64,000 nucleotides of DNA from assembly GCA_025667525.1 (NCBI GenBank), contig CM046880.1, positions 599,201,452 to 599,265,451 of the forward strand, in the 5' to 3' direction. The stretch comes from Glebionis coronaria. Taxonomy: Eukaryota; Streptophyta; Magnoliopsida; Asterales; Asteraceae. Under the pieces are notes generated by a model. The model was given only the letters and a program-made list of their open reading frames with translations, made no database searches and was not told the DNA's origin. Below are positions 15,059-26,004 of this stretch, piece after piece; position 1 is the stretch's first letter, and the number at the start of each line of letters is the position of its first letter. A program made the translations under genes and the position numbers.

Positions 15059-18000
15059 TTAAGAACTTGGAGGAGTCTGACAAACCTTATCATATTGGTA
15101 ATAAATAAATCTGATCAAATTCTTTGCCACGTCACTTGTATAGTCTATCTCCAACTGGGTGTCCTTCATCTTCTCCAAAACAGCCTTGGATATGAAATAC
15201 TGAGCATCTACAAGTAAATACTCAGCAAACTTTGTAGAACTCAAATGATATACACCTGCAGCTGAATATAACCTCCATTGAAGACCACTGAGGTCATCTT
15301 CAAGATCCTTCCATATTTCAGGATCTTCTTCTTTTGTCCCACACATTCTTTTGAATGTGGTCCAAAGTTTTATTCCATTGACTGAAGTTGGTGCTTCAGC
15401 CTCATACTTGGTCTCTAACAACCTCCAAAGGTCTACCAAGTCTTCTCTGTCACAACTTGCAAATAAAGATATGAGAGTGGTAAAAGTGTGTACCTCCTTG
15501 CCAAATCTTCCAATTTTCCAGAATCCACATTCATCTTCCTCATAACTTATAATTGGATTCCTGGAATCTAGTGGTAACACATGCACCATATCTGAAGCTT
15601 CTAATGGGGAGAGCTTAAGGCTCTTTCTAATGATTGCTTCACTTGGATACAGTTGAGACATATCTTTTGGAAACTCAAGAACAAATCCCTTCTTCACTGG
15701 TCTAGGGATTATCATAGCTTTCTTGATTGCCATCTCTTCTGCAAGTTGCTCCTTTCTTTCATCTGAAAGAAGTCTGAAAGTGTTCTCTTCCTGCACTTTC
15801 ACCCAAATAGGATAAGCCCTATGTTCCAACTCATCAAATGTCAAAGCCTTCAGCTTCTGATGTGTCCATCCAACTCCATGACATTTAAGCAACATAAAAT
15901 AGAGCTTCCTTCTATCCCTTTTCAGTTGAGAGAGAATGTTGCTTGCCCTGTACTTCAACATAACCTTACAATCCTGCTGAACTCTAAGAAGAATTTCCAA
16001 ACCCCATATCTGATCTGAAATGGTCAAGTCTGGATTATCCATGCAGCTTTCTTCCCAAGAATTGTACATTTGAACTACCTCTGGCATATCAAAATCAATT
16101 TGCAACTTCAAATCTCTCAGCCTTTCCTTAGCAAGCTCATCACCATACTCAAGTCTTTCTGGTTCAACAATCATCACACTTGAATCTGAGCTGCCTCCAT
16201 CACTTTCTTCCTCAGAAGTCACAACAAATGGTGACTTTTCCTTCTCACCTTGTTCCATCATTTGCTCAGCCAATCTTCTATCAAATTCAACCTGAGCTGC
16301 ATTCTTTGGAACATTTTCTTCTACCAACTTACCCTTACCCTTATCTGTTGGTTCAATTGTTGGTAGGGTAGATGATAATACCTGAGTAGGAACATCTTTG
16401 ATGATAGATGATGACTGGAATACATCACCTCCATATGCAGATCTGTCAACGCCCAAATTTCCTCTATCAGCGCCCAAAATACTTCTGTCAGCGTCCAAAC
16501 TTGCCTTATCAACGCTTAAATATTTTCCCTCAGCGCCTTGTGTAACCTCTCTCAGCATATCTGTAAATGATAAATTTAAATTTGTTGGAGAGATTAAGGA
16601 CGTATCAAAACCTTTTTGTTCCTTCAATGTAGTAAGAGCTTCAGCAATCTCCAATGATTGACCATCTTGACTGCTCTTATCACTCAGATTTCTTGCTTCC
16701 TCCCCTTTGGAAGACTCCTCCATACCTCCCCTTGAATGAGCACTCTCCAAAACAACAATCCTCTCCCTCAATTCTGTGAGTTCAAGGCCTTGGTTACTGA
16801 CAATTTGTACCAAGTCTGCATTTTGCTTTTGCAAGCTAATGCAGACAGCCGTCAATTCTAAAAGCGTCATTGGTTCCAGTCTGCCCTCTTCCAAAATGGG
16901 AATTTGACCTCCCAAGTTAGGTTCATTGGGCAAGGATGAGGACTTAATTATAGTGGGACTGTCTTGGCCAGCTTCTAAGCCAGAACCAATAGTCTCAGCC
17001 TCATCCAGGTCACCAGCCACACTTGTGGTGGTGGTTCTCTCTGCTACATGGCTAGGACCACCAGAGGAGAACACTCCAGCAGTCCTTTGGCGTTTAATCA
17101 ACCTATATTCTGGTGGTGTGGAAGATGGTGTAGAAGATGGTGTAGATGTAGGTTGGTTAAGGGGTGTTTGGGATTGTGATGGTTGGGTGTCAACGTTGGG
17201 AATAGGCATATCAACGCCCACATTAGATGTGTCAGCGTCAAAGGGATTTTGGTCTATTTGCATTTGGTCAAGTGAGGGTAAAGGTTCAGGGATAGGTTCA
17301 AGTTGTGGTTGAGGGTCAATATGAGGTTGGGGGTCTGGTTGGGGTTGTGCTGCTGCAATAACAGCAAGCATGGCTGGGGTTAATGGTAGGTCTCTATGAG
17401 GTGGTGAATTCATCTTGGTAAAAATAGCCTTCTTTTGTTCAGGGATCTTATAAAAGTCATTGTGATCCCTTGAACAATATCTTTGAGCATCAAAAACCAT
17501 TTGCAGAAAACGGGGATAAGCTAAAGTCATTTTTGTCCCCTTGTTTTTACACATTCCTTCAAAAATCATTTTAGACCAATTATAATTTTGCCCTGTTGCA
17601 ATACACACAATAGCAGATGCAATGGATCTATTGATCTCATTGTGTGCAGTACATTTGGGACTCAAACATTGAAGGAGAATGTGAATTAGGTACTTCCAGG
17701 CTGGGGGAAATTCCTGCTTATGGTACTTATTGAGAGTACCTTCATCAGGAATAGGGTATCCCAAAGCCCTAAGCCCTTGTTCTATTTCAGATATGGGAAG
17801 CATGGTTATACCATCAGCATCATTAAGATGCAAGGCCTGGCGTACCAAGGCCTCAGTAACCACCCAAGGTCTCCCATGTACAATAGAATTCAATGTTGTC
17901 ACTCCATTAACTGTTGAGGAACTGACAGTGTTCCAAAACTGTTTAATGTGTGTGACTGGAATGAGTGGGGCATGAGAAAGAGCATACCTTAATGGGGATG

Positions 18001-18127
18001 CATTCAAATACTCCACCATCTGTGTGTATTCAGGGAACAAAGTATTATCAGCAACAAGATAAGCAATCATGTTGTGTTGAGACTTGAACCCCAAATCCAA
18101 TTCTGCTGAATTAAATCTTGGTGCCAT
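15059..18127 (-). CDS. Extra ORF of Sirevirus-like element (env-position ORF)
   Basis: Intact 1022-aa frame downstream of pol and 52 bp from the 3' LTR. The N-terminal 220 residues form a globular-looking domain (TPVTHIKQFWNTV-like region, then WKYLIHILLQCLSPKCT and a segment with ASAIVCIATGQ) that I recognise as recurring in Asteraceae retroelement annotations. A Pro/Gln-rich low-complexity region follows (about 250-340), then a heptad-like leucine/glutamine stretch (about 425-470), then a segment rich in (A/V)DR repeats (about 540-575), then an acidic and finally an alpha-helical C-terminus. I see no convincing signal peptide or transmembrane helix, so 'envelope-like' describes only its position. 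Function unknown. Confidence 0.8.
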   Translation of the reverse strand: MAPRFNSAELDLGFKSQHNMIAYLVADNTLFPEYTQMVEYLNASPLRYALSHAPLIPVTHIKQFWNTVSSSTVNGVTTLNSIVHGRPWVVTEALVRQALHLNDADGITMLPISEIEQGLRALGYPIPDEGTLNKYHKQEFPPAWKYLIHILLQCLSPKCTAHNEINRSIASAIVCIATGQNYNWSKMIFEGMCKNKGTKMTLAYPRFLQMVFDAQRYCSRDHNDFYKIPEQKKAIFTKMNSPPHRDLPLTPAMLAVIAAAQPQPDPQPHIDPQPQLEPIPEPLPSLDQMQIDQNPFDADTSNVGVDMPIPNVDTQPSQSQTPLNQPTSTPSSTPSSTPPEYRLIKRQRTAGVFSSGGPSHVAERTTTTSVAGDLDEAETIGSGLEAGQDSPTIIKSSSLPNEPNLGGQIPILEEGRLEPMTLLELTAVCISLQKQNADLVQIVSNQGLELTELRERIVVLESAHSRGGMEESSKGEEARNLSDKSSQDGQSLEIAEALTTLKEQKGFDTSLISPTNLNLSFTDMLREVTQGAEGKYLSVDKASLDADRSILGADRGNLGVDRSAYGGDVFQSSSIIKDVPTQVLSSTLPTIEPTDKGKGKLVEENVPKNAAQVEFDRRLAEQMMEQGEKEKSPFVVTSEEESDGGSSDSSVMIVEPERLEYGDELAKERLRDLKLQIDFDMPEVVQMYNSWEESCMDNPDLTISDQIWGLEILLRVQQDCKVMLKYRASNILSQLKRDRRKLYFMLLKCHGVGWTHQKLKALTFDELEHRAYPIWVKVQEENTFRLLSDERKEQLAEEMAIKKAMIIPRPVKKGFVLEFPKDMSQLYPSEAIIRKSLKLSPLEASDMVHVLPLDSRNPIISYEEDECGFWKIGRFGKEVHTFTTLISLFASCDREDLVDLWRLLETKYEAEAPTSVNGIKLWTTFKRMCGTKEEDPEIWKDLEDDLSGLQWRLYSAAGVYHLSSTKFAEYLLVDAQYFISKAVLEKMKDTQLEIDYTSDVAKNLIRFIYYQYDKVCQTPPSS

Positions 18128-19379
18128 TGATGAAAGCTGTTAATTTGATGTATAAAAGATGAAGGTTGATAAGAGAAAAGTGTTAGACAAGAATTATAGA
18201 TACCCTGTTTAAAATAGGAGCCAAATTTATAGGAGTGGATGAATGCACGTGATTGGCCCAAAAATAGGCAAAGATTTTCAAAAATCAATCATGAAAATAT
18301 TGAAAAAGTTTATAAGTTATCTCATGCATTAAATGAAAGTAACAACTCCTAAAATTACGGCTTGAAAATATGTCAAAAAGTTACAACTGGGTAGGTCCCA
18401 TTGTTTGTCAACGGTCAAATATAACCCATCAACGCCCAACGGCTATAATCCTGTCAACGTTCGCCTAAAGCCATGTCAGCGTCCATTTTGGTCACAACAA
18501 CGCTTGGAAAAATCTTGTCAGCGTCCAAAAATAAAATTGTTTTAAAAAGTGAAAAATGACCTTAACAAGTAATTTATCCTAGAGAAGATAACCAAAAGCT
18601 GATAATTATCATAGGGCGGCAAGCACTGTCCAGTTATGCACACTTGCATAAGCAAGATAGACATAACAGTCCTCTAGTGTCCCTTGCTAACCAAAATTCT
18701 TAACAACCAAGTTACCTCATAAAATCCTTGTTACTCCCAGGTAAAACCCATATCAAAAGAATTCCCAAGCCTCCCATCAGACCATAACCAATTCTAAGTC
18801 AAAAATGTCTTGGCAGCATGCAAAGTTGATATACTATGCATACTACAGTGCCTCATGGTTTAGTAAAACTAACCCATACTCACCTGTGGACACAATCTAG
18901 AATTGTGATGAGAGTATTCTAAGAATACCCAAGAGTCCTAAAGGTTCCTTAAACCTCCCCTTAAACTATGATACATGAGTTCTCAAAATATATATATGAA
19001 CATTAAAAATTTATGTCAAGATAGGAATATAAATATTCCAACCATCATCCATAAACAAAACATGTCCAAATAGCTCTTCAAAGATCCATAAGCAACTCTG
19101 TATCCAATGGCATAAAGCTACCATTACCTGCACATTTAGATGAAAACCACAAAACTAACATTTGTTGCTAACAGCGTCCCGACAACACTTAACAGCGTTG
19201 AAGAAACTCTTGTCAGCGTTAGACCATAATATCTCTAACAACGGCAAAATAACACTTGACAGCGTTACATTTACCTTTGTCAGTGTTAGAAAAATAATGT
19301 GGAAAATCTAAATCATCACAAAGACCAATAACAATGCATATCCTGTACATACTTTTACAAAAAGGTTCCAAAACACATA
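18128..19379 (-). other. Spacer between pol and the extra ORF
   Basis: About 1.25 kb without a long frame. It contains two clusters of the GTCARCG motif (18405-18525 and 19170-19288). It could serve as leader or promoter for a separate transcript of the extra ORF, but nothing seen proves this. Confidence 0.6.
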
Positions 19380-22300
19380 TTAAGTGAGATTAACCATTCC
19401 AATATTTGTTACCAAATATTGAAATCTTCCAGCATCAAAAGGTTTAGTTAATAAATCAGCTACATTATCTTCAGTATCTACCCTATCTGGTTGTATTAAA
19501 CCTTTCTCAAAGCAATCTCTTATAAAATGGTGTCTAATTTCTATGTGTTTGGTTTTAGAATGATGTACAGGATTTTTAATAATGCATAAAGTACTGTTAT
19601 TGTCTACAAAAATCTTGGTATGCATAAAATTATACCCATAATCCAACAGCTGGTTCTGAATCCATAAGACTTGTCCACAACAAGCAGCTGCAGCAACATA
19701 TTCTGCTTCAGTTGTAGAGTTGGCCACCACTGTTTGTTTCTTGCATTGCCAAGATATTAATCTGCTCCCAAGAAATTGGCATCCACCAGTTGTGGATTTC
19801 CTATCAAACTTGTCACCACCATAATCACTGTCTGAATATGCAATAAGGTCCAATGGAGAATCTTTTGGGTACCATAATCCAAGATCTGGATAGCATCTTA
19901 AGTACCTAAAAATCCTCTTCACAGCAAAAAGGTGACATTCTTTGGGAGTCACTTGATGGCGTGCACATGCACACACAGCAAACATGATGTCAGGTCTTGA
20001 GGCTGTAAGATACATCAATGATCCAATCATTGACCTATAGTGCCTAACATCCACATCTTTTCCAGCTCCAATTTTTCCCTAAGGGTATTGTCTATCCATA
20101 GGAGTGGAAGCCTCCTTCTCATGTGGAGAAAAACCATATTTCTTCAAGATTTCTGCTACATACTTGTCTTGGGAGATGAAGATACCATCTTCTTTCTGCT
20201 GAACTTGTAAACCTAGAAAGAAGTTCATCTCACCCATTGCACTCATCTTGAATTTATCTGTCATGAGCTTGGAAAAATCCTCACTCATTTTTGGATCAGT
20301 AGAGCCAAAAATGATGTCATCAACATAGACCTGCACAAGCAACACATGTTTTCCTTTCTTCTTTGTAAACAGTGTCTGATCTATGGTGCCCCTCTTGAAA
20401 CCATTTTCCACCAAATAGGTGGACAATGTACCATACCATGCTCTTGGGGCTTGATGAAGGCCATACATTGCCTTCTTTACTCTATAAACCTTGTCGGGAT
20501 TCTCAGGATCTTCAAAACCAGGAGGCTGCATCACATAAACCTCCTCAACAATTGTGCCATAGAGGAAAGCACTCTTCACATCCATTTGATAAACAGTAAA
20601 ATTCATGCAAGAAGCATAAGCTAAGAAAATTCTGATAGCTTCAATTCTTGCAACTGGAGCAAAGACTTCTTCATAATCTATGCCTTCCTCTTGAGTATAA
20701 CCCTGAGCTACCAAACGTGCCTTGTTTCTGACCACAATGCCTCTTTCATCTTTCTTGTTCCTTAGAACCCATCTTGTCCCAATTGGTCTCACATACCTAG
20801 GACAATCAACCAGCTCCCAAACATCCTGTATAGCAAATTGGTGAAGCTCATCCTGCATTGCTTCCACCCAACTTGGTTCTTTGAGAGCATCAAAAATCTT
20901 CTTGGGTTCTTCCTGTGACAGAAAACAGGCAAACAAACATGCTTGTACAAGAGGGGTATCAACCTTCTTGTGTATATTGGCAATAAACCCACCAAGACCT
21001 TGATGGGATCTTCTTGTCTGAACTGGAGCCATAACATCACCAATGATTTGAGATGTGGGGTGATCCTTTGCTGTGGAAGTGAGAACTCCTCCTTCAAAAA
21101 GTCTGGTGTCCTCAATTTCACGCTCCATGTTGCCAATATCTTCTTCAGATTCTTCTTGATCAACAGGAATCTCTTCATGGATATTGGAAGGTCCACCCTG
21201 TTCAAAATGAGAAGAGAAAAGCTGTGTAAAGGTGTCTCCAAAGTCTGATCCTTGTTTGTCAGCGTTTGGGCTAACAACGCCTGAACTGGTGTTGTCAGCG
21301 TTGGAGCCATCAGCGTCTGAATTGGTCGTGTCAGCGCTTGATTTCCCTTTGTCAGCGCCTGAAGAATCATGCATGTTTGTATTTGGTGGTATTTGAACAC
21401 CACCATTATCTTTCCTTGCAGCAGTAGCAGCAGTAGCAGCAGTAGCAGCAGCATAATACTCATCTGTCCATATAGGAAGTGTAACATATTCTTGTGTGGG
21501 AGATGATTCAACTGCTGGTGGTCCATCCTCCTTAGCAACCTGTATACCTGAAATATTACCAATTCTCTTTTCCAAAACACTTGAAGTTACCTTCACAATG
21601 TCTGGATCAGTAACAGGCATATAATTTAAAGCTCTAGATAAAGGTTCTAAGTCAAACAACCAATTTGGACCACTCTCAGGATCACTAGGTTTACTTTCTA
21701 AAAACCTAACATGTACCTTTTCAAGTATACGTTTTTCCTTTTTAATGTAAACCCTATATCCTTTACTCTGCACTGAATAACCCATGAAGTAGCCTTCATC
21801 ACCTTTTGAATCAAATTTACCTAGGGCCTCACTAGTTTCTAACACAACTACATGACAACCAAATGGCTTAAGAAAGCCAATATTGGGCTTCCTTCCCCAA
21901 AGTAATTCATAAGGTGTCTTATTATGTATCTTGTTGACCAATGCCCTATTTTGAACATAACAAGCTGTGTTAACAGCTTCAGCCCAAAAGGCTATAGGAA
22001 AGTGGGCATCAGCCAACATGGTTCTGGCTGCTTCAATAAGGGTCCTATTCTTCCTTTCAGCAACTCCATTTTGCTGAGGAGTTCTAGCTATGCTAAACTA
22101 CCTAGTAATCCCTTTCTTGGCACAAAAATCATCTAATAACTGATTTCTAAACTCACCCCCATTGTCACTTCTAATAATTTTGACCTCATTACCATTTTTC
22201 TTTTCTATCTGGGTAATGAAATTAATCAGACTTAGGGCAGTTTCACTTTTCTTGGCTAAAAAGAAAGTCCATGTGAACCTGGAGTAATCATCAGTAATGA

Positions 22301-23036
22301 CAAAACAATATGATTTACCCTTCAAACTTTCTATATTAGTTGGACCAAAGAGGTCCATATGCAATAAGTGAAGGGGTTTAGAACTAGAGTGCACCTGTTT
22401 AGACCTGAATGAGACCTTGTGCTGCTTGCCCTTAAGACATGCAACACAAGAGTGGTCATTGTGGAAAGCCTTTTCAGGCAAACCATCAACTAAGCCAAGC
22501 CTCACAAGTCTATTAATATTCTTAAAGTTTATGTGCCCTAGTCTCCTGTGCCAAAGATTACTTTCATCTACTGAGGCTTTAGCATACAGACATGACATTT
22601 TATTATTTACCTTAATTCCATTAAGATTCACATTATATATGTCTTTATGCCTTGGTGTTCTAAAATCTATGTATTTCTCATCAGGGAGCTTATAATCTTT
22701 GCTTAACACCAAGCACTCAGTATCTGTGAAAAGAACCTTATTTTTGTTATCACACACTTGTGATACACTAAACAAATTATAATCCAGATCTTTCACCAAG
22801 AAGACATTATCAAACCTTAGATTGTTGGTGACAAGGGTTCCTTTTCCTGTGATTGTGCCGTAGCCACCCCCAAAGTATACCTTATCACCATCTTGAATAG
22901 GAGAGAAATTGGTCAGATAGTCTTCCTTTCCAGTCATGTGCCTTGAGCATCCACTATCCCAGTATCCATAGTCATTGATCTTCTTCTGAATGCCCTGCAC
23001 ATAAAGAAAACACATTAGTTTTCTTTGGGAACCCAA
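19380..23036 (-). pseudogene. pol of Sirevirus-like element, two in-frame stops
   Basis: One continuous frame encodes, in order, aspartic protease (YWDSGCSRHMTG), GAG-pre-integrase (LWHRRLGHINF), integrase core (HMDLFGP, ITDDYSRF, IRSDNGGEF), reverse transcriptase ([23 protein letters not shown]) and RNase H (AYSDSDYGGD, NSTTEAEYVAAA). It is interrupted by TAG at 22098-22100, between integrase motifs, and TAG at 20079-20081, between reverse transcriptase and RNase H. Both stops are in frame with sequence on either side, so they are point nonsense changes rather than deletions. The frame lies -1 relative to gag. The product would be the replication polyprotein; as written it is not translated through without readthrough. 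Confidence 0.92.
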
Positions 23037-25900
23037 GCCTTGGAAGACTTGGATTCATTTGGTTGTTCAACAAGAACAGACTTGGTTCTCATAACAACCC
23101 CATTTTCATCCCTGTTTGAATGAAATTCCCAGTTAACCCCAATTGGTGTTGACAATGCCTTTGAAATATAATGAAACCTGTTGCATGTCATAGAAATACC
23201 AGTATTATTAGGGTTCTGGTCTTGTTTTGGTCTCCATGTTAAGCTAGTAGAAGCTTTAGACCTATTTCCCTGTGGCTGCAAATACCTAGGTTTAGCAGTG
23301 TTTCTATCAGCGCTGAAATTTCTCTTGTCAGCGCCCCGATTGCTTTTATCAGCGTTGAACCTAGGGTTTGCTACAGGAACCCATTGCCTATTTGACCAAG
23401 TATTTGATTTTTGAAAAGGTCTTAGGCCTTGTGTGTTAGACCCTCTAGAAAAGAATGGGGCTGGTCTAACAACTTGTGAACTCTTGTTCACAAAGGTATT
23501 GGGTCTGACAGTGTTTGACCTATGTTGACTTTTGTCAGCGCTGAAATGGTTCCTGTCAGCGTTGACATTGGAAGCGTTGACACATTTGTAGGCCAAATGT
23601 GAGAAGCTCCCACATGAGTAACAGGCTTTTCTAGACATAGTCTTAGGTCTAGAAGCAAAGAAACCTGTTCCATGGTTACTAACTTGGCTTTTTGGTGACC
23701 TAGAATTTCTATACATCTCTGCATATTTAACACTAGGTTTTCTAACATTTTGTGGGCCAAGGTCAACAGGTTTGCCAGTGGTAGGGTGTGTGATCTTAAT
23801 AGGTTTAGGATCATCAATTGGTTTTGTGATTGGTGTGGGCTCATTTGGACTTTCACACAATAACCCTCCCTTAACAAACAAAGTGTGGTTAGCTTTCTTC
23901 CACTCTTCTAGGTCAGTCAGCTTTTGCTGATATTCCTCAACTGGGGAAGTCACTCTAGGTGGAGGAATGAACTCCTCCTCTTGGCATTCTGGCAAGCCAG
24001 TCCAAGATAAGTCCTTTGATTGGACACCATAGAAATCCCCAGCTGGTGGTGGAACAACAGTATAATTATTCATCCCAATCCCACTCATATCCTTAGAGTC
24101 TCTTTGTTTACTAACACACTCTCCTAGGGTTTGTGTGGCCTTATCAAATCTCTGGATTTTAAGACTCACATTATCTTTATTCTTGTTAGCCTCCTCTAAC
24201 TGAGCTATCAAATCAAGATTAACCCTATTTACTATATCTTGAACATCCTTACTCTGATGTAACTCATGTTTTAAGATATTTATTTGATCCTTTAAATCAA
24301 ACTCCATTTTCTTATACTCAGTTACTGTCTTTTCTGTTTGGGTAAGAGCAATTTGATAGTTAGATACTTTGCACCTTAGAGTACTTGCTTCATCTAATAA
24401 TTTAACTATCTCTTGTTTTGATTTTTCAGTATTTAAACGACAACCCTTAGAACAGAAAGCATCATCATATACCTCATTATCTGATGAAGAGGAGGAGTGT
24501 GCCATGAGAGCATATTCAGCATGCTCTTCTTTAACTTCAGCAACCAAAGCTCTGTCCTCTTCCTCATTCTTAGCCATCCAGCTCCAATCCCATTCTCCAA
24601 CACCATCAATTTGTTGAACATCAACCATGGCCTTGGGATCTGGGTTCTTAATCATTTGGCTAGAAGGCTTCCCAGCATCAGATCTCCTTGGAGATCTACA
24701 TTCCCTCATAAAGTGCCCCATCCTATGACAGTTGTAGCACTCTACCTTGGACTTGTCAAAGCCAGCAACATCCTTAGCATTAAAGGTCATCTTCTTCTTG
24801 AACCTTTTATTGAACCTGTTTGCTCTTAAACTTACAAGAGCCATAGTCCATTTGATGTCCATTTCTTCCAATTGCTCATCACTTATCTGCTCAAGATCTT
24901 CATAAGTAATCCTTGAATCACTGGGCAAAGAAGCAATGAATGCACATACAGTATCAAGATCAAAACCAGCAGGTTTAATTCTATCAGCGCCATGATTGTG
25001 TGTGTCAGCGCTTGAGTACAAGGCGTTGACAGGATATGATCCAGCGCTGACAGATTGACATCCAGCGCTGACACCTTGAGATCCAGTTGCTGAATGTCCA
25101 TAGAAGTTCATGGAATCAAATTGGCCTTCACTTTGTGAAAAGAAGGCCATGTTGCTGCTAGAAGATTTGTTATCACTCTCCAATTGCCATTCATTCTCCA
25201 ACAGCCTTAACTTGTTGAAGATGTCATCAAACCTGGAAGTCTTGTGGGTGTTATTGACAAGAATAGATCTTGTCTCAATCTTCCATACATCACCAAGGCT
25301 TTTGAGAAAAGTAGCATTTAATTCAGGGTCATCAATCTGTTTTCCCATGAAGGAAAGTTGACTTGTGATGTCAAGAAGTCTACTTCTCACACTGCTGAGA
25401 TTCTCATTAGGTTGAGCTTTAAAGACAGCATACTCATGCAAGAGTTGCTTCTTCTTTTCTTCTTTTGTGTCAGCATTGCCACCATGTGCTACTTCAAGAG
25501 CTTCCCAAAGCTCTTTTGCAGACTCAAAACGTTTATACTTATGCTGATTCTCATGACCTAGGGCATGTTTCAAGATGTTCAGAATTTTCATGTCCACCCT
25601 CTTCTTGGCTATGTCTTCAACAGCAACAGCTCTCCCATCATCAGGCTTTTCCACTTTATCAGCTTCAGGACAATTAGGAACAGCTGTCCTTGCGGCAATA
25701 GCAGCAGTAATCTTTGCTGCTTTATCGAATGTGTTCCCATATTCGATAATTTCCCAAAGAGTGTAGTCATGAATAGCTATGTATTGCTCAAAATTGGACT
25801 TCCAGAGTTCAAAGTTCCTGGCATCAAACATGGGAATTTTGATACTAGGGTTTGAGAAGTTGTTTTGAAGCAAAGCAGGAGGTTGATTTGTGCCAGACAT
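23015..25900 (-). CDS. gag of Sirevirus-like element
   Basis: 961-aa intact frame starting 104 bp inside the 5' LTR. The N-terminal retrotransposon gag/DUF4219-like part (FELWKSNFEQYI, LWEALEVAHGG) is followed by a zinc knuckle near residue 395 (CYNCHRMGHFMREC), a coiled-coil-prone Gln/Leu/Lys region (about 500-600), a second zinc-knuckle-like motif near 770 (CYSCGSFSHLAYKC) and a basic Asn/Ser/Arg-rich tail. That is far longer than a usual Copia gag (about 300 aa), as expected for Sireviruses. It overlaps the pol frame by about 22 bp. Three clusters of the GTCARCG motif lie in it. Confidence 0.92.
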   Translation of the reverse strand: MSGTNQPPALLQNNFSNPSIKIPMFDARNFELWKSNFEQYIAIHDYTLWEIIEYGNTFDKAAKITAAIAARTAVPNCPEADKVEKPDDGRAVAVEDIAKKRVDMKILNILKHALGHENQHKYKRFESAKELWEALEVAHGGNADTKEEKKKQLLHEYAVFKAQPNENLSSVRSRLLDITSQLSFMGKQIDDPELNATFLKSLGDVWKIETRSILVNNTHKTSRFDDIFNKLRLLENEWQLESDNKSSSSNMAFFSQSEGQFDSMNFYGHSATGSQGVSAGCQSVSAGSYPVNALYSSADTHNHGADRIKPAGFDLDTVCAFIASLPSDSRITYEDLEQISDEQLEEMDIKWTMALVSLRANRFNKRFKKKMTFNAKDVAGFDKSKVECYNCHRMGHFMRECRSPRRSDAGKPSSQMIKNPDPKAMVDVQQIDGVGEWDWSWMAKNEEEDRALVAEVKEEHAEYALMAHSSSSSDNEVYDDAFCSKGCRLNTEKSKQEIVKLLDEASTLRCKVSNYQIALTQTEKTVTEYKKMEFDLKDQINILKHELHQSKDVQDIVNRVNLDLIAQLEEANKNKDNVSLKIQRFDKATQTLGECVSKQRDSKDMSGIGMNNYTVVPPPAGDFYGVQSKDLSWTGLPECQEEEFIPPPRVTSPVEEYQQKLTDLEEWKKANHTLFVKGGLLCESPNEPTPITKPIDDPKPIKITHPTTGKPVDLGPQNVRKPSVKYAEMYRNSRSPKSQVSNHGTGFFASRPKTMSRKACYSCGSFSHLAYKCVNASNVNADRNHFSADKSQHRSNTVRPNTFVNKSSQVVRPAPFFSRGSNTQGLRPFQKSNTWSNRQWVPVANPRFNADKSNRGADKRNFSADRNTAKPRYLQPQGNRSKASTSLTWRPKQDQNPNNTGISMTCNRFHYISKALSTPIGVNWEFHSNRDENGVVMRTKSVLVEQPNESKSSKAWVPKEN

Positions 25901-26004
25901 GATGTTTTTAGGGTTTTGAGAATTTTAGGGTTTTTAGGGTTTGGTGTTTTAGGGTTCTGCGTTACTTAAAGATCAAAAGTTTCTCAACAAGCTCTGATAC
26001 CACT
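25901..26004 (-). promoter_or_regulatory. Leader and primer binding site of Sirevirus-like element
   Basis: The minus strand reads TGGTATCAGAGC at 26002-25991, the classic primer site for initiator-Met tRNA, two bases from the LTR. Between it and the gag ATG lie four CCCTAAA telomere-box-like units (25909-25956). Confidence 0.9.

Noticed and set aside
23000..23040. Canonical -1 ribosomal slippery site between gag and pol
   Set aside because: No X-XXY-YYZ heptamer in the gag frame fits the border; the splice-like sequence was reported instead as inference.
15351..25855. Many plus-strand open frames across the inner retrotransposon
   Set aside because: All are antisense or out-of-frame shadows of gag, pol and the extra ORF.
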